64,000 nucleotides of DNA from Datnioides undecimradiatus (GCA_008933995.1 WARS01002890.1:186001-250000); one strand, 5' to 3'; counted from the first letter of the stretch, positions 25,878 through 39,382 are shown. The notes: generated from the sequence alone by a model not told the origin. Translations and numbers: made by a program.

Positions 25878-27194
25878 GGTGTGTTTTCAGAGATGTAACA
25901 GGAGAAAACAGGAATCAGAAACGCTTTTCCCTCTTCAGTCAAACTGATTTTTCACTGAAGCTGAATAAAACAAAATGCAATTCGAGCGCAGCTCTGCGTG
26001 TTTTTCCACTTCCTGGAGTGACCGGACCGTCAAAGTAAAAGCCCCGCGTGCAGTGCGGTCTGAGCTCGACTCAGAGCCTTTGTACAGTGACCTCTGGGTG
26101 TTTATCATCTGAAACATCGTGCTGTGACCCTCCGCGTAATAATTAGTAAAGGAAAAAAAACTGATTTCAGCTTGAATCAGACACCGAGCTCACAAACAAA
26201 CAAACTGGCGTTCTCGAGCCGGCGTCGCAGGCGTCTGCGGAGAGTCCGGGGTTTCGTTTCGCCACCGATCGGCGGCCGACAAACCCTCCCGCGCTACGAC
26301 GCCGCATGTTACCTGCAAGGCCAGCTGCTCACCTCATACGAAGGGAAAGAGGGGGGAGGGCGGGGGACCGTGGACACTTCACACCAAGGGCTAAACCGAA
26401 TCATCTTTGTGTGTCCGTGCTCTGTACAGCGTCTGCTTCTCATCTCCATCTCCTCTGCGTGTCCGTGCGGGGGAGGCATGCTCGTGCACACGCTCGCCGG
26501 TCTTTATTTAACCGTTTCCTTCCTGCGTCGACAGAAAACACGAACACGCGAGGAAACTCTGTGGCGGGAGGAAAGCTGGCCATGATGATGTCACGTTTTG
26601 TACATTTTTAGTGTCTTTTTTAGTTTTTCTGGCTGTGAGATGGACCTTACAGGCCTTCCAGGCTGGATCTCCCCCGCTGTGGGGTCGAAGGGACTCGCGA
26701 GGCCTCGTCTGAGGTTTCCAGCTTCCCCTCCTTCAGTTGCATTTCGATAAAGACAGACACGATTGACGACTGAGCGAAGCTTCCTGCCGGCCGTTTTTAG
26801 TCTTTTACTACCAAACGTGTGCTCATGTTGACGGCTTTTTGATCACGGGTGTAAAGACTCCCCTGCTCGATCAGACTTTAAACGCTTTTATCATGAATCG
26901 ACTCGTCTCCTTCTTTTAATCGAACATGTATTTATTTTTTTAATCTCTGTGAGTTTTAATGTATAATCCTGGATTTTCAACATTCAAACTTTCTAGTGAA
27001 CGACAGAAAAAAAATGCATAAAAATGGAAACAGAAAAAGAAAAAGAGCCGATGCAGTCGACGAGAAAAGACGAACCGCATGACCACGTCAGAAGCCAGTG
27101 TTGATGATGTCATAGTGCTGACTTATGATGTCACGGCGTGTATGTGTGTAAATGTACATGCGTCTGTTTTTCATTTGTGTACATGTGTGTGTAA

Positions 27195-27250
27195 CTCTCT
27201 CTCTCTCTCTCTCCCTCTTTCTCTCCGTCTTCTTCTTCTTCTTCTTCTTT
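27195..27250. repeat. (CT)n and (CTT)n microsatellites
   Basis: CT run at 27195-27212 and CTT run at 27228-27250 separated by CT-rich sequence. Confidence 0.9.
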
Positions 27251-27782
27251 TTGGGAATGCTGAACCTCGTTTTTGACCAAACTCTCGGTGGCGCCCTTGG
27301 CACACGGGGACGCGTTTAAAGACCCGGCGTCGAGGTCGTTGCGTGCTCATATCAACTCGCGATGGAAATTTAAAACGGCCTGTCGTCATTTCATTTGAAC
27401 ATTTTAAAAAAGGACAGATCTGTCGGTTTGCTCTCGTCGAGCTGCGTTCACCAAAGCCGAGGACTTTTCCAACGTTTGAAAATGTAAATTACTGAAAACT
27501 GTGTATTTGAGTCATCACAGCTGCCGTGATGTCACTCGGTGAACTTGAGTATTTATCTGCAGAAGACGACGTGTTTCTCACAAACCGGCTCATTTAGACA
27601 GAGATTAAAGCCAAACCAAGGGTTTCAGGAGCGTCTCAGGAGCCGCAGTGTGTGGCTGCTGCTCTCGTGGGTCGTGGGGGAGAATGTATTGTGTTGCCTT
27701 GGGACGTCGGGTCGGGAGAGGCTCTGTTTTAATGGAAACATCTCATTTTAAACGAGAGAGAGGCAAAAAAGGGCAAAGGGCC

Positions 27783-27927
27783 GGGGGGGGGGGGATCAGT
27801 TGTATTTAATGTCTCATCTCTCCTCACACCTTCAGAGCTCTGATACAGATGTTGTAATCCACGTTCAGTTAATCGCTCCCCTGATAAAAACTGTGTGCCT
27901 GTGTGCATATTTGTGTGTATGCGTGGT

Positions 27928-27966
<39 letters not shown>
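27783..27966. repeat. poly-G run and (GT)17 microsatellite
   Basis: Twelve G at 27783-27794; GT run at 27932-27966. Confidence 0.9.
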
Positions 27967-27968
<2 letters not shown>

Positions 27969-28190
27969 ACCAGAGGGGGAGGGGGGCATGGGCATATTTG
28001 TATTCTCAAAGCTACTCTGCATACCTCAAATTGTATGATACATTTATTTATTACATCCCCTTATATGTCTATTTCCAAGAATATCCAGACAAAGGTCTCA
28101 CAGATGTGCAACCCTTTTGTTATTGGTGATCAATTCTTGCGTTTGTAGAAATCATACTGTTTAATTGATAATAATAATTAAAAAAATCCC

Positions 28191-29579
28191 ACTAAGCCTC
28201 GTTCGTTTGTGTCTTATGTGATGAAATCTGACTGTTTTCCAGCTGAAGCGTTCGTGTATCAGGGTGTAGATCAATTCATTGGCTGAAAGATACGAATTAA
28301 ACCAATTTAATAGGATTCTTCTGTATTATTATTAATAAATACTATATTATTTATTTATTTTACCTCATTATACCGGCCTGTGAGAAACTGACACAGGTTT
28401 TTTTCTATTTTTCAGTGTTTTTCTTCATTTTAATTGAATTTATACCAGACGATCAGCTCTTTAATCAAAGTAATGGTGGTTAGTTTAAGTCACGGTGAAA
28501 ACAGTTGGTGCAGCTTTATTCACTCTGCAGCTGAATGCATGTCAGGGCTGCAGCTCAACATTATGTGACAACAGGTAAGTCTCCATGTTGTCACCAGAAA
28601 GTGAAAATGTGCCAAACTGAATTATATCCACAGATCTGCAAAACCTGTGCATCACAGAAACTAAAACTGCTGAATCTTAATGACATGAATTAAATATCTA
28701 ATAGAGGTTGTTGCAAATCCACTGACCGAGTCATTGACTGTTTCAGCTCGAACAGCTTTATTCTCCCATTCATTCCCACAAACTGCACTCAGGATTAGGT
28801 TTTCACTCCTTTGAGAAACAAACATTTCTATTATTTAACTGATCAAACTGCGAAAAGGTTCAAACTTCGCTTGAAATAAAATAAAGTTTAACATTAAAAA
28901 CGGTTTTTAATCCAAGTTAGGAACCATCCCATCAGAGAATAATCCATTTTGTGCATGTGTTTGCTTTTAATATGTTGAATACTCTTAGTATAAATCAGAT
29001 CTTCGCTGAGGTTTGAACTCGAATCTGTGAAAATTATATTTAGTGTTTCTCAGATGAGCCCTGCCACCCTGTGTTTCTGCACCCAGGGAGCAACTTGAAG
29101 CTCCACACATGGGAACAACACCTCTCCACTCCCCCGTCTTTAACACACATTATTAAATTCATTAAAAAGTCATTAATTAAGGAAAATAGAGAGATATTAC
29201 TGAAGAAGGTAAGTAAGAACATTGTTATACCTGACTCTGATCCTGTCTACTGAGCTCATATTTAATATGATTTCATTGATTGTAGGTTATTTTATGACGT
29301 TATATACATGTGATAGGTAAACAACGTGCATCTACACTAATACATATATACAAAAGTCAACACAATCAATACAAATATGAGACAATTCCAGTTCTTGCAA
29401 ATCTCATCAACTGTCCTTTAACAGTCCTCTGCGAATTGTTTGTATATATTCAGCATTTAATGAACAATAACAGTTTATTACTTGGTGCATGTGCAAAATG
29501 CAAAATACACGCGCGCAGGAATACACGCGCCGAGGTGCAGCCAGTGCACAAGATCTCTGTTCATCACTTGTTTTCTCAT

Positions 29580-29610
<31 letters not shown>

Positions 29611-29929
29611 TGTAATGTTATGCATGCGCCGTAATGATAGCTTTAATTGACTCATTAACATATCACACACTTAGTGTGAAGGCACACATACAAAACCACA
29701 CACTCACACATATGCAAACACACACATACACACGCAAACACGTGCACTCTGACACATGCAACCACACACACTCACAAGGCGAGGCTTAATGACACACTGT
29801 CAGGATGCGCGGTGACATCTTCCTTTCCTTTTTTTAACGGTGTACAAACATGCACGCACGCGCACGTGCACTCGCGCACACAGTTTATTCATTCATGAGC
29901 AGCACGCTGGATAGAAACCACATTTTGCA
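28191..29929. other. AT-rich intergenic spacer ending in CA-rich low-complexity DNA
   Basis: No genes are seen. The first 1.3 kb is AT-rich. From 29579 a pure (CA)n passes into degenerate CA/CG-rich repeats with alternating purine-pyrimidine sequence (29851-29882) just before the znf865 CpG region. Confidence 0.5.
29580..29882. repeat. CA microsatellite and degenerate CA/CG-rich tract
   Basis: Pure CA at 29580-29608, then CACACA-rich sequence to about 29780 and alternating purine-pyrimidine GCACGCGCACGTGCA at 29851-29882, immediately upstream of the znf865 CpG region. Confidence 0.8.
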
Positions 29930-30451
29930 AACGGAGGTGCAGAGGTGGATGTGAGCGCAGTAGCGGTGGCGGCGGTGGTGTGGTCGCGGCCGGACAGACC
30001 AACCTGTGCCTGGCTCTACCCGGAACCATTATGCAGACAGGAAACTACCATTTTAACGCTAGCAGCATCGGAGGAGCCGTCGTCTATAGAGGGGGGACAC
30101 CAAAAACAACTGACAAGGGCGGAAAACTGCCCAGCCGTGGAGAAAAGAAGGACAAACACGACGGAAACAGAACAAAGGCGCCGTTTGGGTGAAGCCGAGC
30201 TGCAGGACTGTGGCGTCAGACAATGGACACCTCGGAGCGGGCCAGCGGAAACAGTTTTTGTTAGCGAGTGTAGAAGCAGATGGAGATCCGGGCCTCTCAC
30301 GGTGTTTTTCCATGGATGAAGAAAAAGGCCCCGCTGACAGGCAGTAGGGACCCCGCTCTCACGGCGCACTCCCCGCTCGATGTTTTCACACTTTTACCTC
30401 CGTGTTTCTGAGCTCCTTTCACTTCTGCACCCCGTCATCGCATGCGGCAAG
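29930..30451 (+). other. znf865: znf865 non-coding exon 1 and CpG-rich promoter region
   Basis: This is a GC/CpG-rich island in otherwise AT/CA-rich DNA, ending in a good donor (gcaag|gtaaac at 30451/30452). It has no long conserved reading frame, so I treat it as promoter plus 5' UTR exon. The transcription start within it is not resolved. Linkage to the zinc-finger CDS is inferred from position, strand and compatible splice sites. Confidence 0.45.
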
Positions 30452-30887
30452 GTAAACAAACAAACAAAACACAAAACAAAACTAACCAAACACAAAAGCC
30501 GTTCCCATCGGTATGTTGGCTAATTTGCTAGCCGCCAAGCTAACTGTAAGCTAGCTAGCTAGCTGCCGAGCTAAGTGTACGTTAGCCAGCAGCGTAGCTA
30601 AGCTGATAGCGGCGCTAGCGCTCTGCTCTGCAACCAGATACTGGTTTTATGTCACATTAGCTGTTATTGTTATTGTTAAAACGCCGTTACACGTGTTTTA
30701 TTTTGATTTAAAAGTACACTGTAACCACGAGCGTGTGACTTGTGACACAAAGGGTGTCACTTAACGACCGTTAGTGCAACATTTGGTTAGTTAGTGAACG
30801 TTAGCTAGGTGAGCTAATATGGATGCTAGCAGTGATTTGTGTGTTTTCTAACCTGCTCGGTATGTCGGTAACTTTCATCTGCCTCAG

Positions 30888-31007
30888 GCTGTCGACCTGA
30901 AGCCACCGGTTGTCGGCGGGGATCGGGAAGAGCCACCTAGCCCCACATCTCCACGTTCAGACACTCACGCCCAGCTGGTGGGGAGCTCCGGACCTGTGGA
31001 TCAGCCG
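30888..31007 (+). other. znf865: znf865 non-coding exon 2 (candidate)
   Basis: Bounded by ctgcctcag at the 5' side and agccg|gtaaga at the 3' side, 120 nt long, with GC-rich exon-like sequence unlike the AT-rich DNA around it. No homology to known proteins is seen in any frame. It would splice to the acceptor at 35508. Confidence 0.45.
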
Positions 31008-31530
31008 GTAAGATGCAAACAACATGCAGCCACAACGCAAATTGTCCCACTTTTGCTAAAGTAGCCACAGTTTGTCGCTTGTGCTGCGCTTTCCGAGTTT
31101 CTCGTTGTTGTCAGCGCATAAACGTGCGGACTGGAAGGAGATGACAAGCTCACGTCCGAGCCGGCATGTTGCATGCATGTTGTTCTGCAACAGCTACTGC
31201 AAAACCAACCGCTTGTTTTGCAGAAATGATGATGATTCAGTGTAAAAAGTTTATTTCAATCAAGATGCAAATTTATTTTCTAGTAATTCAAAATGCTAAT
31301 AATATTAATTATCAATAACACATAATAACGAGGTCCTGCAAATGATTTGTGGTGCTGCAGGAGCTCAGTGCAACTTGATGAGGTGGTGCATGGTGCCAAG
31401 GGAAGCTTTGGGTTTTTTTTCAACTTGGACCCTGTTTTCTCACACTTTGGTGTCCGAATGAAAACAGCTTTTTGAATTTTATAGTATATAGTATAGTATT
31501 GAGCTATGCATCAGCCAGGACACAACCTCC

Positions 31531-32150
31531 AGTGTACGTCCACTAAAATGTATGTTTGCTTCAATTTGTGCATCAACATGATGAAACCTGCTCCTCTGTG
31601 TCCTGCTGCAGCTCAGCACAGTAGCTTTAGCTAATAGCATTAGCTGCAGCCTGTCTGCAGCAGCTCTCTCCAGTCTGCAGCAGCATGTTTCTTCAGGAAG
31701 TTGTGCTTTGGTTCAGGGTTTCTTCTCTTCTCTGGCTGCCAGTAGTCATCCTGGTTACACTGCTCCCTGCAGAGCTGATGAGGACAGGAGCGTTAGCATC
31801 CATTTGAAGCAACAGCTAGCCGTGACTTCAGTACGTCCTGACCCGACAGAGGCGGCCTGTGAGAGCTGAGCTGTGTGTTGTGTGACGTGTTGCTGCCACA
31901 GGTCAGAGATGTGCAGCTATGAACCGTTTGGTTTCTGATCTTTTAGAGACGCTGAGCTACGGTTTCTGTCCTCCACAGCAACAAACTCTGCACAGCTCCT
32001 CTCTCCAACGCTCACTCACGTCTCCACAGACGTCTTCCTGCAGCACAGCAGCTCTCACAGCCGAGACACACACAGACTCTGCTTCATCACGTTAACAACA
32101 ATCTGAGTCTGTCAGAGACAAAACACACCTTAAGTGGACGTATGTTGACC
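31531..32150. mobile_element. candidate MITE-like element bounded by inverted repeats
   Basis: TACGTCCACT with flanking similarity at 31535-31544 recurs inverted as AGTGGACGTA at 32133-32142, with imperfect pairing over about 25 bp. The roughly 600-bp interior has no coding frame, and its wording looks like a fish consensus repeat. No clear target-site duplication is seen. Confidence 0.5.
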
Positions 32151-34664
32151 GGGTGCAGATATTGGACATTGAAGCCTGTTTCCTGTCTAACAGCACATCA
32201 GTAACATTTCTTAAACAACAAGAATAAAATAAAGAAAAAAGTAAATATGTTTTTATTTATTTAAATTATTATTGTTGTTATTATACTATAATTATTATCC
32301 TATAATCAGTTTGAGCTCCTCTGCGTGTGTGAGAGGAAACAGCCGTACGTTATACTTGATTTCACACGACAGCTTGACAGCTCCGTAATTGTTTTCATCA
32401 TGAGATTTCTGGGATGTGAAAATGGGAGTCGAGGGCGACGACGGAAACCCGCGATGTGACAACGTGAGCATTTCCCCCATATGTTTGCAGAGAGTGGCAG
32501 TTTTCATCTCAGACAAAGATGTTCAATAAGCATATGCATCTGAAACTGTTAAGAATCCGCACCCTGGTTGTTGATGCTGGTAGCAGGTCACACTGGTGCA
32601 TCTGTAATCGCTGCTATTCAAAGGGTTTAAGTTCGTTTGCGTGTTTTAAATGCCAAGTTTCTACATCGGAGAAAGAACTCGTCATCTGTTTCTGTTAAAA
32701 GACAGCGTGATTCAAGGCAGAGCCGTGCATGTGGGTGACAAATGAAAGGCAAGAACCAGTTTAAAGTGTCTTAATAAGGTGCAGGGCTGCAGAGCAGAGC
32801 TGCCAGAACAGCTTCGGATTTACTCCCAGTGGATCAAACGTAACATAAATTGACACCTCTCACAAAATCTGTTTCGGTTTGTGTCAAAAACAAGGTTTTA
32901 GTTCCTCACATCACTTTAAAAATCAGATTTTTCTCATAATGAATTCATAAAAAAGTGATTACTATTCATTTTGTGCATTTTTACTGGAGGCTGACCAGTT
33001 CTTAAAGGCCAGTATAATGAGATATAACACCAGCCTGCTGTATGATGATATAATAACTTTCTTTTTTGTCAGTTTAACAGTTATTTATGTTTGATTCCCA
33101 GCAGTATCTTAGGCTGCATCCACACACACGTGTGTGTTTGGACTTAAACTTCCTCTAGATGACTGTTTCACTAACTATTCAGAAGCCATTGCTGTCCATA
33201 CTGAAACAGCTGAAAATGCCTTATTATACGCCTTCGCTGCACACTATGAAGTACAGAATACAGGACAGCAGCTGCTAACACAGACAGCGTCAGCAGTGCC
33301 TGTAATTCAAAATCCATGTTGTGTTAACCACTGGGATTCAACCACTGTGCATCTGCAGAGGCTGAGGAAATGTTTCTGAAGTGTCTGAAGTGCCGGAGCA
33401 GCGTGGACGCCATGTGTGAACGTAGCAAAGGTTAAAATTAAAACGTCTTGCTGTGGTGTCTGCAGGAAAAGAGCTCCAGTGAGCTGTGAAGAACTTAAAG
33501 ACGCCTGATGATGATGAATCGATGCTGCCTTGTTTGTTTGACTCTGTGGTTCATCCACAGTTTGTAGCTTTCAGGACCTGTCTGCTGTCTCACTGATGCT
33601 GACAGATAAACTCTGTATAACAGCAGCTTTCAGTACTGTTCAGATCAGCGTCAAGTTACAGTTTTGTGATTTTCATCACTGCTGTTTTTGGAAGATTCCT
33701 CAGAAAGAGGATCAGCCGACGTCCCCAGTGTCGCTCTGCTCAGCTTCAGACCGAGCGCAGATGTGACAGCACATACGAGGATGTTTGGCTTCTCTGGTTT
33801 CTGTCTCAGGGGAGGGTTGTTCATGCAGAGCGCTCGGGGAAGTCAGAGGAAGGTCGGAATAAAAAGCAGAATTAAGCTCAGGCAGGCAGGACAGACACAC
33901 AAGAACATGCGTGTATTTCAGTTGCTTTAGGATTTTATAAAAACTAATGTTTCAGTCAAAAGGAAGGCGACAGGTTATCACGTACAGGGTCAGAGGAAGG
34001 CAGCGTTGTGATCAGGCAGAGATCTGCTTTTTGTCCTCATGAGCACAGAATTTGAAAACTTGAGAAACTTCCCTGATGCAACGATCAGTCTCCACCGTGG
34101 CGAAGGATGGGAAGTTGCCACCGCTCAGGAGCCGCTCCAGGAACCCCCGCTGTGTCCCGTCCGTCCGTCGTCTCCGGTTTATCAACAGTCCACACTTTGG
34201 AAATGTGAACGTAGCAGTTGTCGCTCCCCATCCCCCGCTGTTGGCTTATCACTGGCACAGTGTTGCTGTATTGCCCCCTGCTTTAAAGGATCCAGGACTG
34301 GTTGTGTGTGTGTGTGCGTGTGTGAGAGAGTGAGAGTGAGTGGGTGGAGGCGCCATTAATAATGTCATATTTACATCTCAAGCCCAGTGCACGCTGCCAC
34401 AGTCGTCATGTCACACATCTTCTGTTTTTACATCAGAATTACAAAGACAGGAACTCGTCTGTTTCGTAATTTGAAGTTAAAGGCAGAGGGTTGTTCGGTC
34501 AGTCAGCGCCGCAGTGACCCACGTTCACGTTTGTGGGGATCCGTGTTCTCTCCCTGGGGATGGGGAAACAGGAAATGATCAGTGAAGCTGGTTAAAATGC
34601 AGATCTGTAACGATCAGATTGCATTTCATGAGTTTCAGTGTTGATCCTGAGCCTGTTTTCATCT

Positions 34665-34666
<2 letters not shown>

Positions 34667-34699
<33 letters not shown>

Positions 34700-34747
34700 C
34701 ATCCACCAGTGCACCTTTTTTAATCTGGCATTTAGTGCTGTGTGTAT

Positions 34748-34779
<32 letters not shown>

Positions 34780-34780
34780 T
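34667..34780. repeat. (CA)n and (GT)n microsatellites in inverted pairing
   Basis: CA run at 34667-34698 and GT run at 34739-34780, 40 bp apart, able to pair as a long hairpin. In the znf865 intron. Confidence 0.85.
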
Positions 34781-35508
34781 AGCGCCGTGGGCCGCCATGT
34801 TATCCAGCAGGAGCCGGACAGGAGTCGTGTGGCATTTAGAGCCACCGCTCTCTCTCCTTTCTTTCCCTCTGAAGCTGCTGTTTGTCTCTGTGGTGTTTAA
34901 ACGTGTTGAAGTTTAACTGGCGACTGTGTGAAGTAATTAGAACACTTATTATAATTTTTTTCTGCTTATTGCCTCAAAGTTTCAGTTTCCTGAGAGGAAA
35001 CCAGTGGTAGGAAGCTGTATTTTCAGATTTTTAACCTAAACATGATGAAGTTTTAACCGTGACATACCGAGCGTGCAGTCTTTCTGGTTGCACAGCTTGC
35101 CCAGATAAAAGATTTAGTTCGTTTGCAGCAGCAGCCGTTGGTTCGCTGAGTTCAGTCTGGCCGATGTTTGAGAGCCAGCTGAAGAAAATCATTTTACCAG
35201 TTTGAACACACAATCAAAAGCAGAGCGCTCCCTGAGATAACTGTGCAGCAGCTTCAGCAGCGGGTATCCGGTGCAAAGAGAGAAGGCCAGTGTTTTCTGT
35301 GGAGTAATTAAATATACATGTAAAATATGTTGCTGGGTAATCTCGGCTGTTTCAAGCTCAGTTGTTTATCCGAGGAGCTTCCTTTTGAGGCACCGAGGTC
35401 AAGAGAAGCTCGGCAGCGTCGTTGAACTCTCCGTGCCCGAAACGGGTTTGTTTATCTGCTCTGTATCAAGTCACTCAGCGTTGTTGTCTCTCTCTCCTGG
35501 TTTTTCAG

Positions 35509-35961
35509 GCCGCACAAGGAACTCCATGAAGGGACAGACGGGCAGTGAAGCAGCGGTTCGCCCTCCACTGAAGTAACGGACACACTCCACTTCATGGGAC
35601 TCGCCGCCCTGGTTTTAAAAATCAGCACATGGTTATGGAACACTTCAAAGAAACACTACAGACTTGTTTTTATAGTATAATTTAGATTATTGCCTATTTA
35701 TGACCCCCTTTTTATAACATCCCACAGAAGCACTTGAAGGCTTCACTAAAAAGTATTAGCGATACATTCATGCGAGAGAATCAAGCAGCGACCTCCGGTG
35801 GATTATAGCGCCCCGTTGAACGTTTTGAGGGAGGAATCGCAGCGGGACGTCCCCTGAGATTCACACCTCGTCAGTTGGACAAGGGCTCACCGCTGCTCCC
35901 AGCGAACTCCGTGCATGCGCAGTTGTGTCTTCGCGACACTTTACCACAGCTGTATTGGGAG
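35509..35961 (+). other. znf865: znf865 5' UTR part of the final exon
   Basis: A strong acceptor (tctctctcctggtttttcag, ending 35508) precedes 453 nt with stops in the downstream reading frame, so translation must begin inside this exon. The frame is open from about 35850 but has no in-frame ATG before 35962. Confidence 0.55.
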
Positions 35962-38900
35962 ATGTTCCAGTTCAGCAAGTACCCCATGGACATTTTAGAG
36001 ATGCTAAGTGGACACCAAGCCCACCAGTTCAAAGGCCTTGGATTAGAACGACAGCTGAGCCACCAACAGCAGGTCCAGCTGCAGCATCAGCAGCAGCTCC
36101 AGCAGCAGCATCAGCCGTCTGGAGACACCTCTGGGAGTCTCCTGTCAGGCCTCGGGCTGGGGTCCCTCCAGAGCTCTCGGACTAATGCCTTTGCTGACTC
36201 ATCATCGTTATTCGCCAAAATGAGCGCCCCGCCCCCGCCCATCTCCCACCAGAGCCAGTCGTCCTCATCATCCCACAGCTCCAGGAAGTCCAGCAAGATG
36301 AGCAGCAGTAGCAGCAGCGGGAGTGGGAGCGCCTCGTCGGGATACCCCCAGTTTCTGAGGCCTTTCCACCCGGCCGAGGCTGCGCTGGCCCAGGAGCAGC
36401 TCCACTCTGGGATGGGGCGTTTTGACTTTGGTGGGAGCAGCAGTGGAGGGAGCGCAGGGGTCATAGGAGGGGTCGTGACACCTGCGCCCCCACCACCCCC
36501 TCTGCATCCAGGTCTCTCTGTCCCTCAGCCTTCCCCTGGTCCCCCCTCTTCCTCGCCATCTCCCTCCACCTCCTCGTCAGCCTCCAACAACCCCTCTGGC
36601 AGCACTGCAGTCCCCCTAGTCGGCCAGTCTGATCCCCGTAGCCTCCACCAGCAGTTCAGCTGCATGCTTGCCGCCAACCAGTACTTCCTGTCCGGTGTCC
36701 CAACCAACAGCAGCCTGGAGCAGTTCCTCGTCCAGCAAGGCACTCACAACCACTTGGGCTTGGGTCTGGGCCAAGGGGCAACTGATTCGAACTCAGCCCT
36801 GGCTCCTCCCCCCGCCCTCCACTCCTCCCACAGCCACAGCCACACAGCTCCTCAGCCTCAGCAGCAGCAGCAGCAGCTGACCCCTCACGCCTTATCTCAT
36901 CCTCACAGCCACACTCACCACCCACACCCTCTCCACCCGGCCCCCCAGCCGGCCCCACTGGGTGGTTTTGATTTCCAAGGCATTCCAGTCCTTTCCTCAA
37001 ACCAAATAGCATCACTAATGCAGCAAGAGGCCGGCCTTCCCCTCCCCCTGCCCCTGCACCTGTCCCTCTCTAAAGACGACGCAGGGAAGTCGGGGGACAG
37101 CTCGTCTTCATCGGCGCCGAGCGGAGGAAGCAGGAGAAAGAAGGCGATGGCGGGCTACCTGCCCCAGAGGAAGGCGGACAGTAGTAGCCACAGTCACAGC
37201 CATAGCAGCAGCAGTGTTAGTAACTGCCACAACAGCAGCTCAAGTGGCCACCGTCAGAGCTCCTCATCAGGCCTCGTGGGAGGAGGATCTGGGATAAGTG
37301 TCATCGGAAGCGAGCCGCAGCACTCCTCTCTCCTCTCGCCGTCGTCACAGCAGCCATCCTCCACCGTCTCCTCCTCCTCGTCTGCCCCTCCCTCCTCAAA
37401 CTCCACCTCTGTGCTCGTAGCCAATGGCAACCAACAGCTGTCCAAATCCCAAGAAAGCCACAGTAATAGTTCATCTGGCCAGCCTGAGCCAGAGCCCTTC
37501 TACCACTGTGGTGAATGTGGTAAAACCTTCACCCACCTCTCCAGCCTTAGAAGGCATCTCCGCAGCCACGGCTTGACACCAGAAAGCCAGAGCAGGAAGT
37601 CGGACTGTAACTCCCCCAGCCCCGAGAGGATATTCTGCTGCGGCGAGTGCGGCAAGAGATTCAAAAAGAGGGGTCACCTCATCCAACACAGCGTCACACA
37701 CTCGGAAAACCGGCCTTTTGTCTGCACCATCTGCCAAAAGTCCTTCAACCGGCGGGAGTCGCTTACAAGACACGAGAAGATTCACGACGAGAAGCCTTTC
37801 CGCTGCCCGGCATGCGGGCGCTGCTTCCGCGAGAGCACCTCTCTCCTCAACCACGCTGCTTCAGGTGCCTGTGGAAAACCCCCACGGAGTTCGAAAAACC
37901 GGACCAGCACCGGGAGGAGTGGATCGTCCAACCCAAGCAGCAGTAAAATGGGAAGCAGCGGGGACCGGGTAGGAATTTCAAACGATGGGGCGGCAATGGC
38001 CAACGACAAGTATGCAACGGATTACTCCAGAAATCGCTACCAGAGCCAGTCGTCCTACAACAGCGGGGTCGACGACTACAGGCGATCACAGTCCTCGTCT
38101 CTGTACTCGTCTGAGAGCACGCTCGCCAGTGAAATGACCAGCCAAACCCTCCGAAAGGCCCCTTTAGCCCCAACTCTTCACCCCCACCCACAGAGCCAGC
38201 AACAACAGCACCACCACCACCATCAACCTCAGCAGCAGCAGCAGCAGCCACACCTCCCCCTCTCCTCCCTGTTGGATGATTCGGAGGACGAGGTCACCAG
38301 CAGTGCGATGTCGGCCATCGCCGCTGCCGCCGCAGCCTCGTGTGACATCAACACAGAAAGCCGGGATGGAGAGAGGAGGGATATCATTGGAGGCCTGCTC
38401 GGGGGGTTGGGGTTTGGTAACTTGGGTGGATCCTCATCAACTTCCAGCCTCAACGGTTCCACCATGCCTTTGACCCACCCCAGCCAGCCCCACACGAAGC
38501 CCAGGAGGCCGAGGAAGCCCAGAGAGAAAAGGGACCCGAACACCATCGTCAGGAGGAGGAGGAGCCCCGCTCCGGCGGGCGACGGGTCGGACAGGCCGTA
38601 CAGCTGTCAGATCTGTGGCAAGCGCTTCAGAAGGGCGGAAACCCTGCGGCGCCACAACCGCGTCCACACGGGGGAGAAGCCTCACGCCTGCGACATATGT
38701 GGCAAAATGTTCCGGGAGCCTTTCCACCTCACCAAGCATCTGACTGTGCACTCGGGACAAAAGAACTACAAATGCAACCTGTGTGGGAAGATGTTTGCCT
38801 ATGCACAGAGCCTGGTGAGGCACGGGAAGCTGCACAGGAGAGGGGAGATAGACAACCAAGGCAGGAGAATCAAAGGTGCTGCTGCTGCTGCCGCCATCAG

Positions 38901-39327
38901 TCAAGTCGCCAACTCTGGCACCTCTGACTACTTCTCATCTTGCTCCCAAGGAGAGAAGTCTCCAACATCCGGCACCCCCTCTCAGAGGCTTTACACCTGC
39001 ACTGTGTGCTGGAAGTCATTCCGCCACTATTTCCACCTGACGGCGCATCAACAGACCGTCCACGGTGGCGGCGTAGGGCTGGAGAAGTCCTTTCGTTGTG
39101 AAGTATGCGGCAAAGCCTTCGCCTACTCCAACAGCTTAGTCCGCCACAAGCTGTCCCAGCACGGCATCGACCGCAGCGGCCAGCGCGTCAACCAGTCCCA
39201 GCCCTCTGGATACTCCCCGCTCTTCTATGATTCTGGATCAAGTGCCAACTACGCCGGGTCGTCTCACATGCAGCAGGGCGCCTCTGTGCAGCAGCAGCAG
39301 CAACAGCAGCAGCAACAGCAGCAGCAA

Positions 39328-39382
<55 letters not shown>

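Larger units (their letters stand above)
24923..28190 (+). other. probable shisa7 3' UTR and downstream spacer
   Basis: No coding sequence follows the shisa7 stop. An AATAAA is at 25964-25969, which would give a UTR of about 1 kb. AT-rich sequence ending in AATTAAAAAAA near 28170, followed by a GT-rich stretch, is another possible end. The interval also holds a 16-bp minisatellite, CT/CTT and GT microsatellites and a 12-base G run. The true 3' end cannot be decided by eye. Confidence 0.35.
31008..35508 (+). other. znf865 intron before the coding exon
   Basis: No exon is recognised between the donor at 31007/31008 and the acceptor at 35508. It contains an inverted-repeat-bounded element (31531-32150), paired CA and GT microsatellites (34667-34780) and otherwise AT-rich unique-looking sequence. 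Confidence 0.45.

Noticed and set aside
35875..35961. 29 extra in-frame codons before the znf865 ATG
   Set aside because: They contain no ATG, and translation from TTG is not expected in a vertebrate mRNA. The first ATG (35962) begins right before the conserved FQFSKYP segment.
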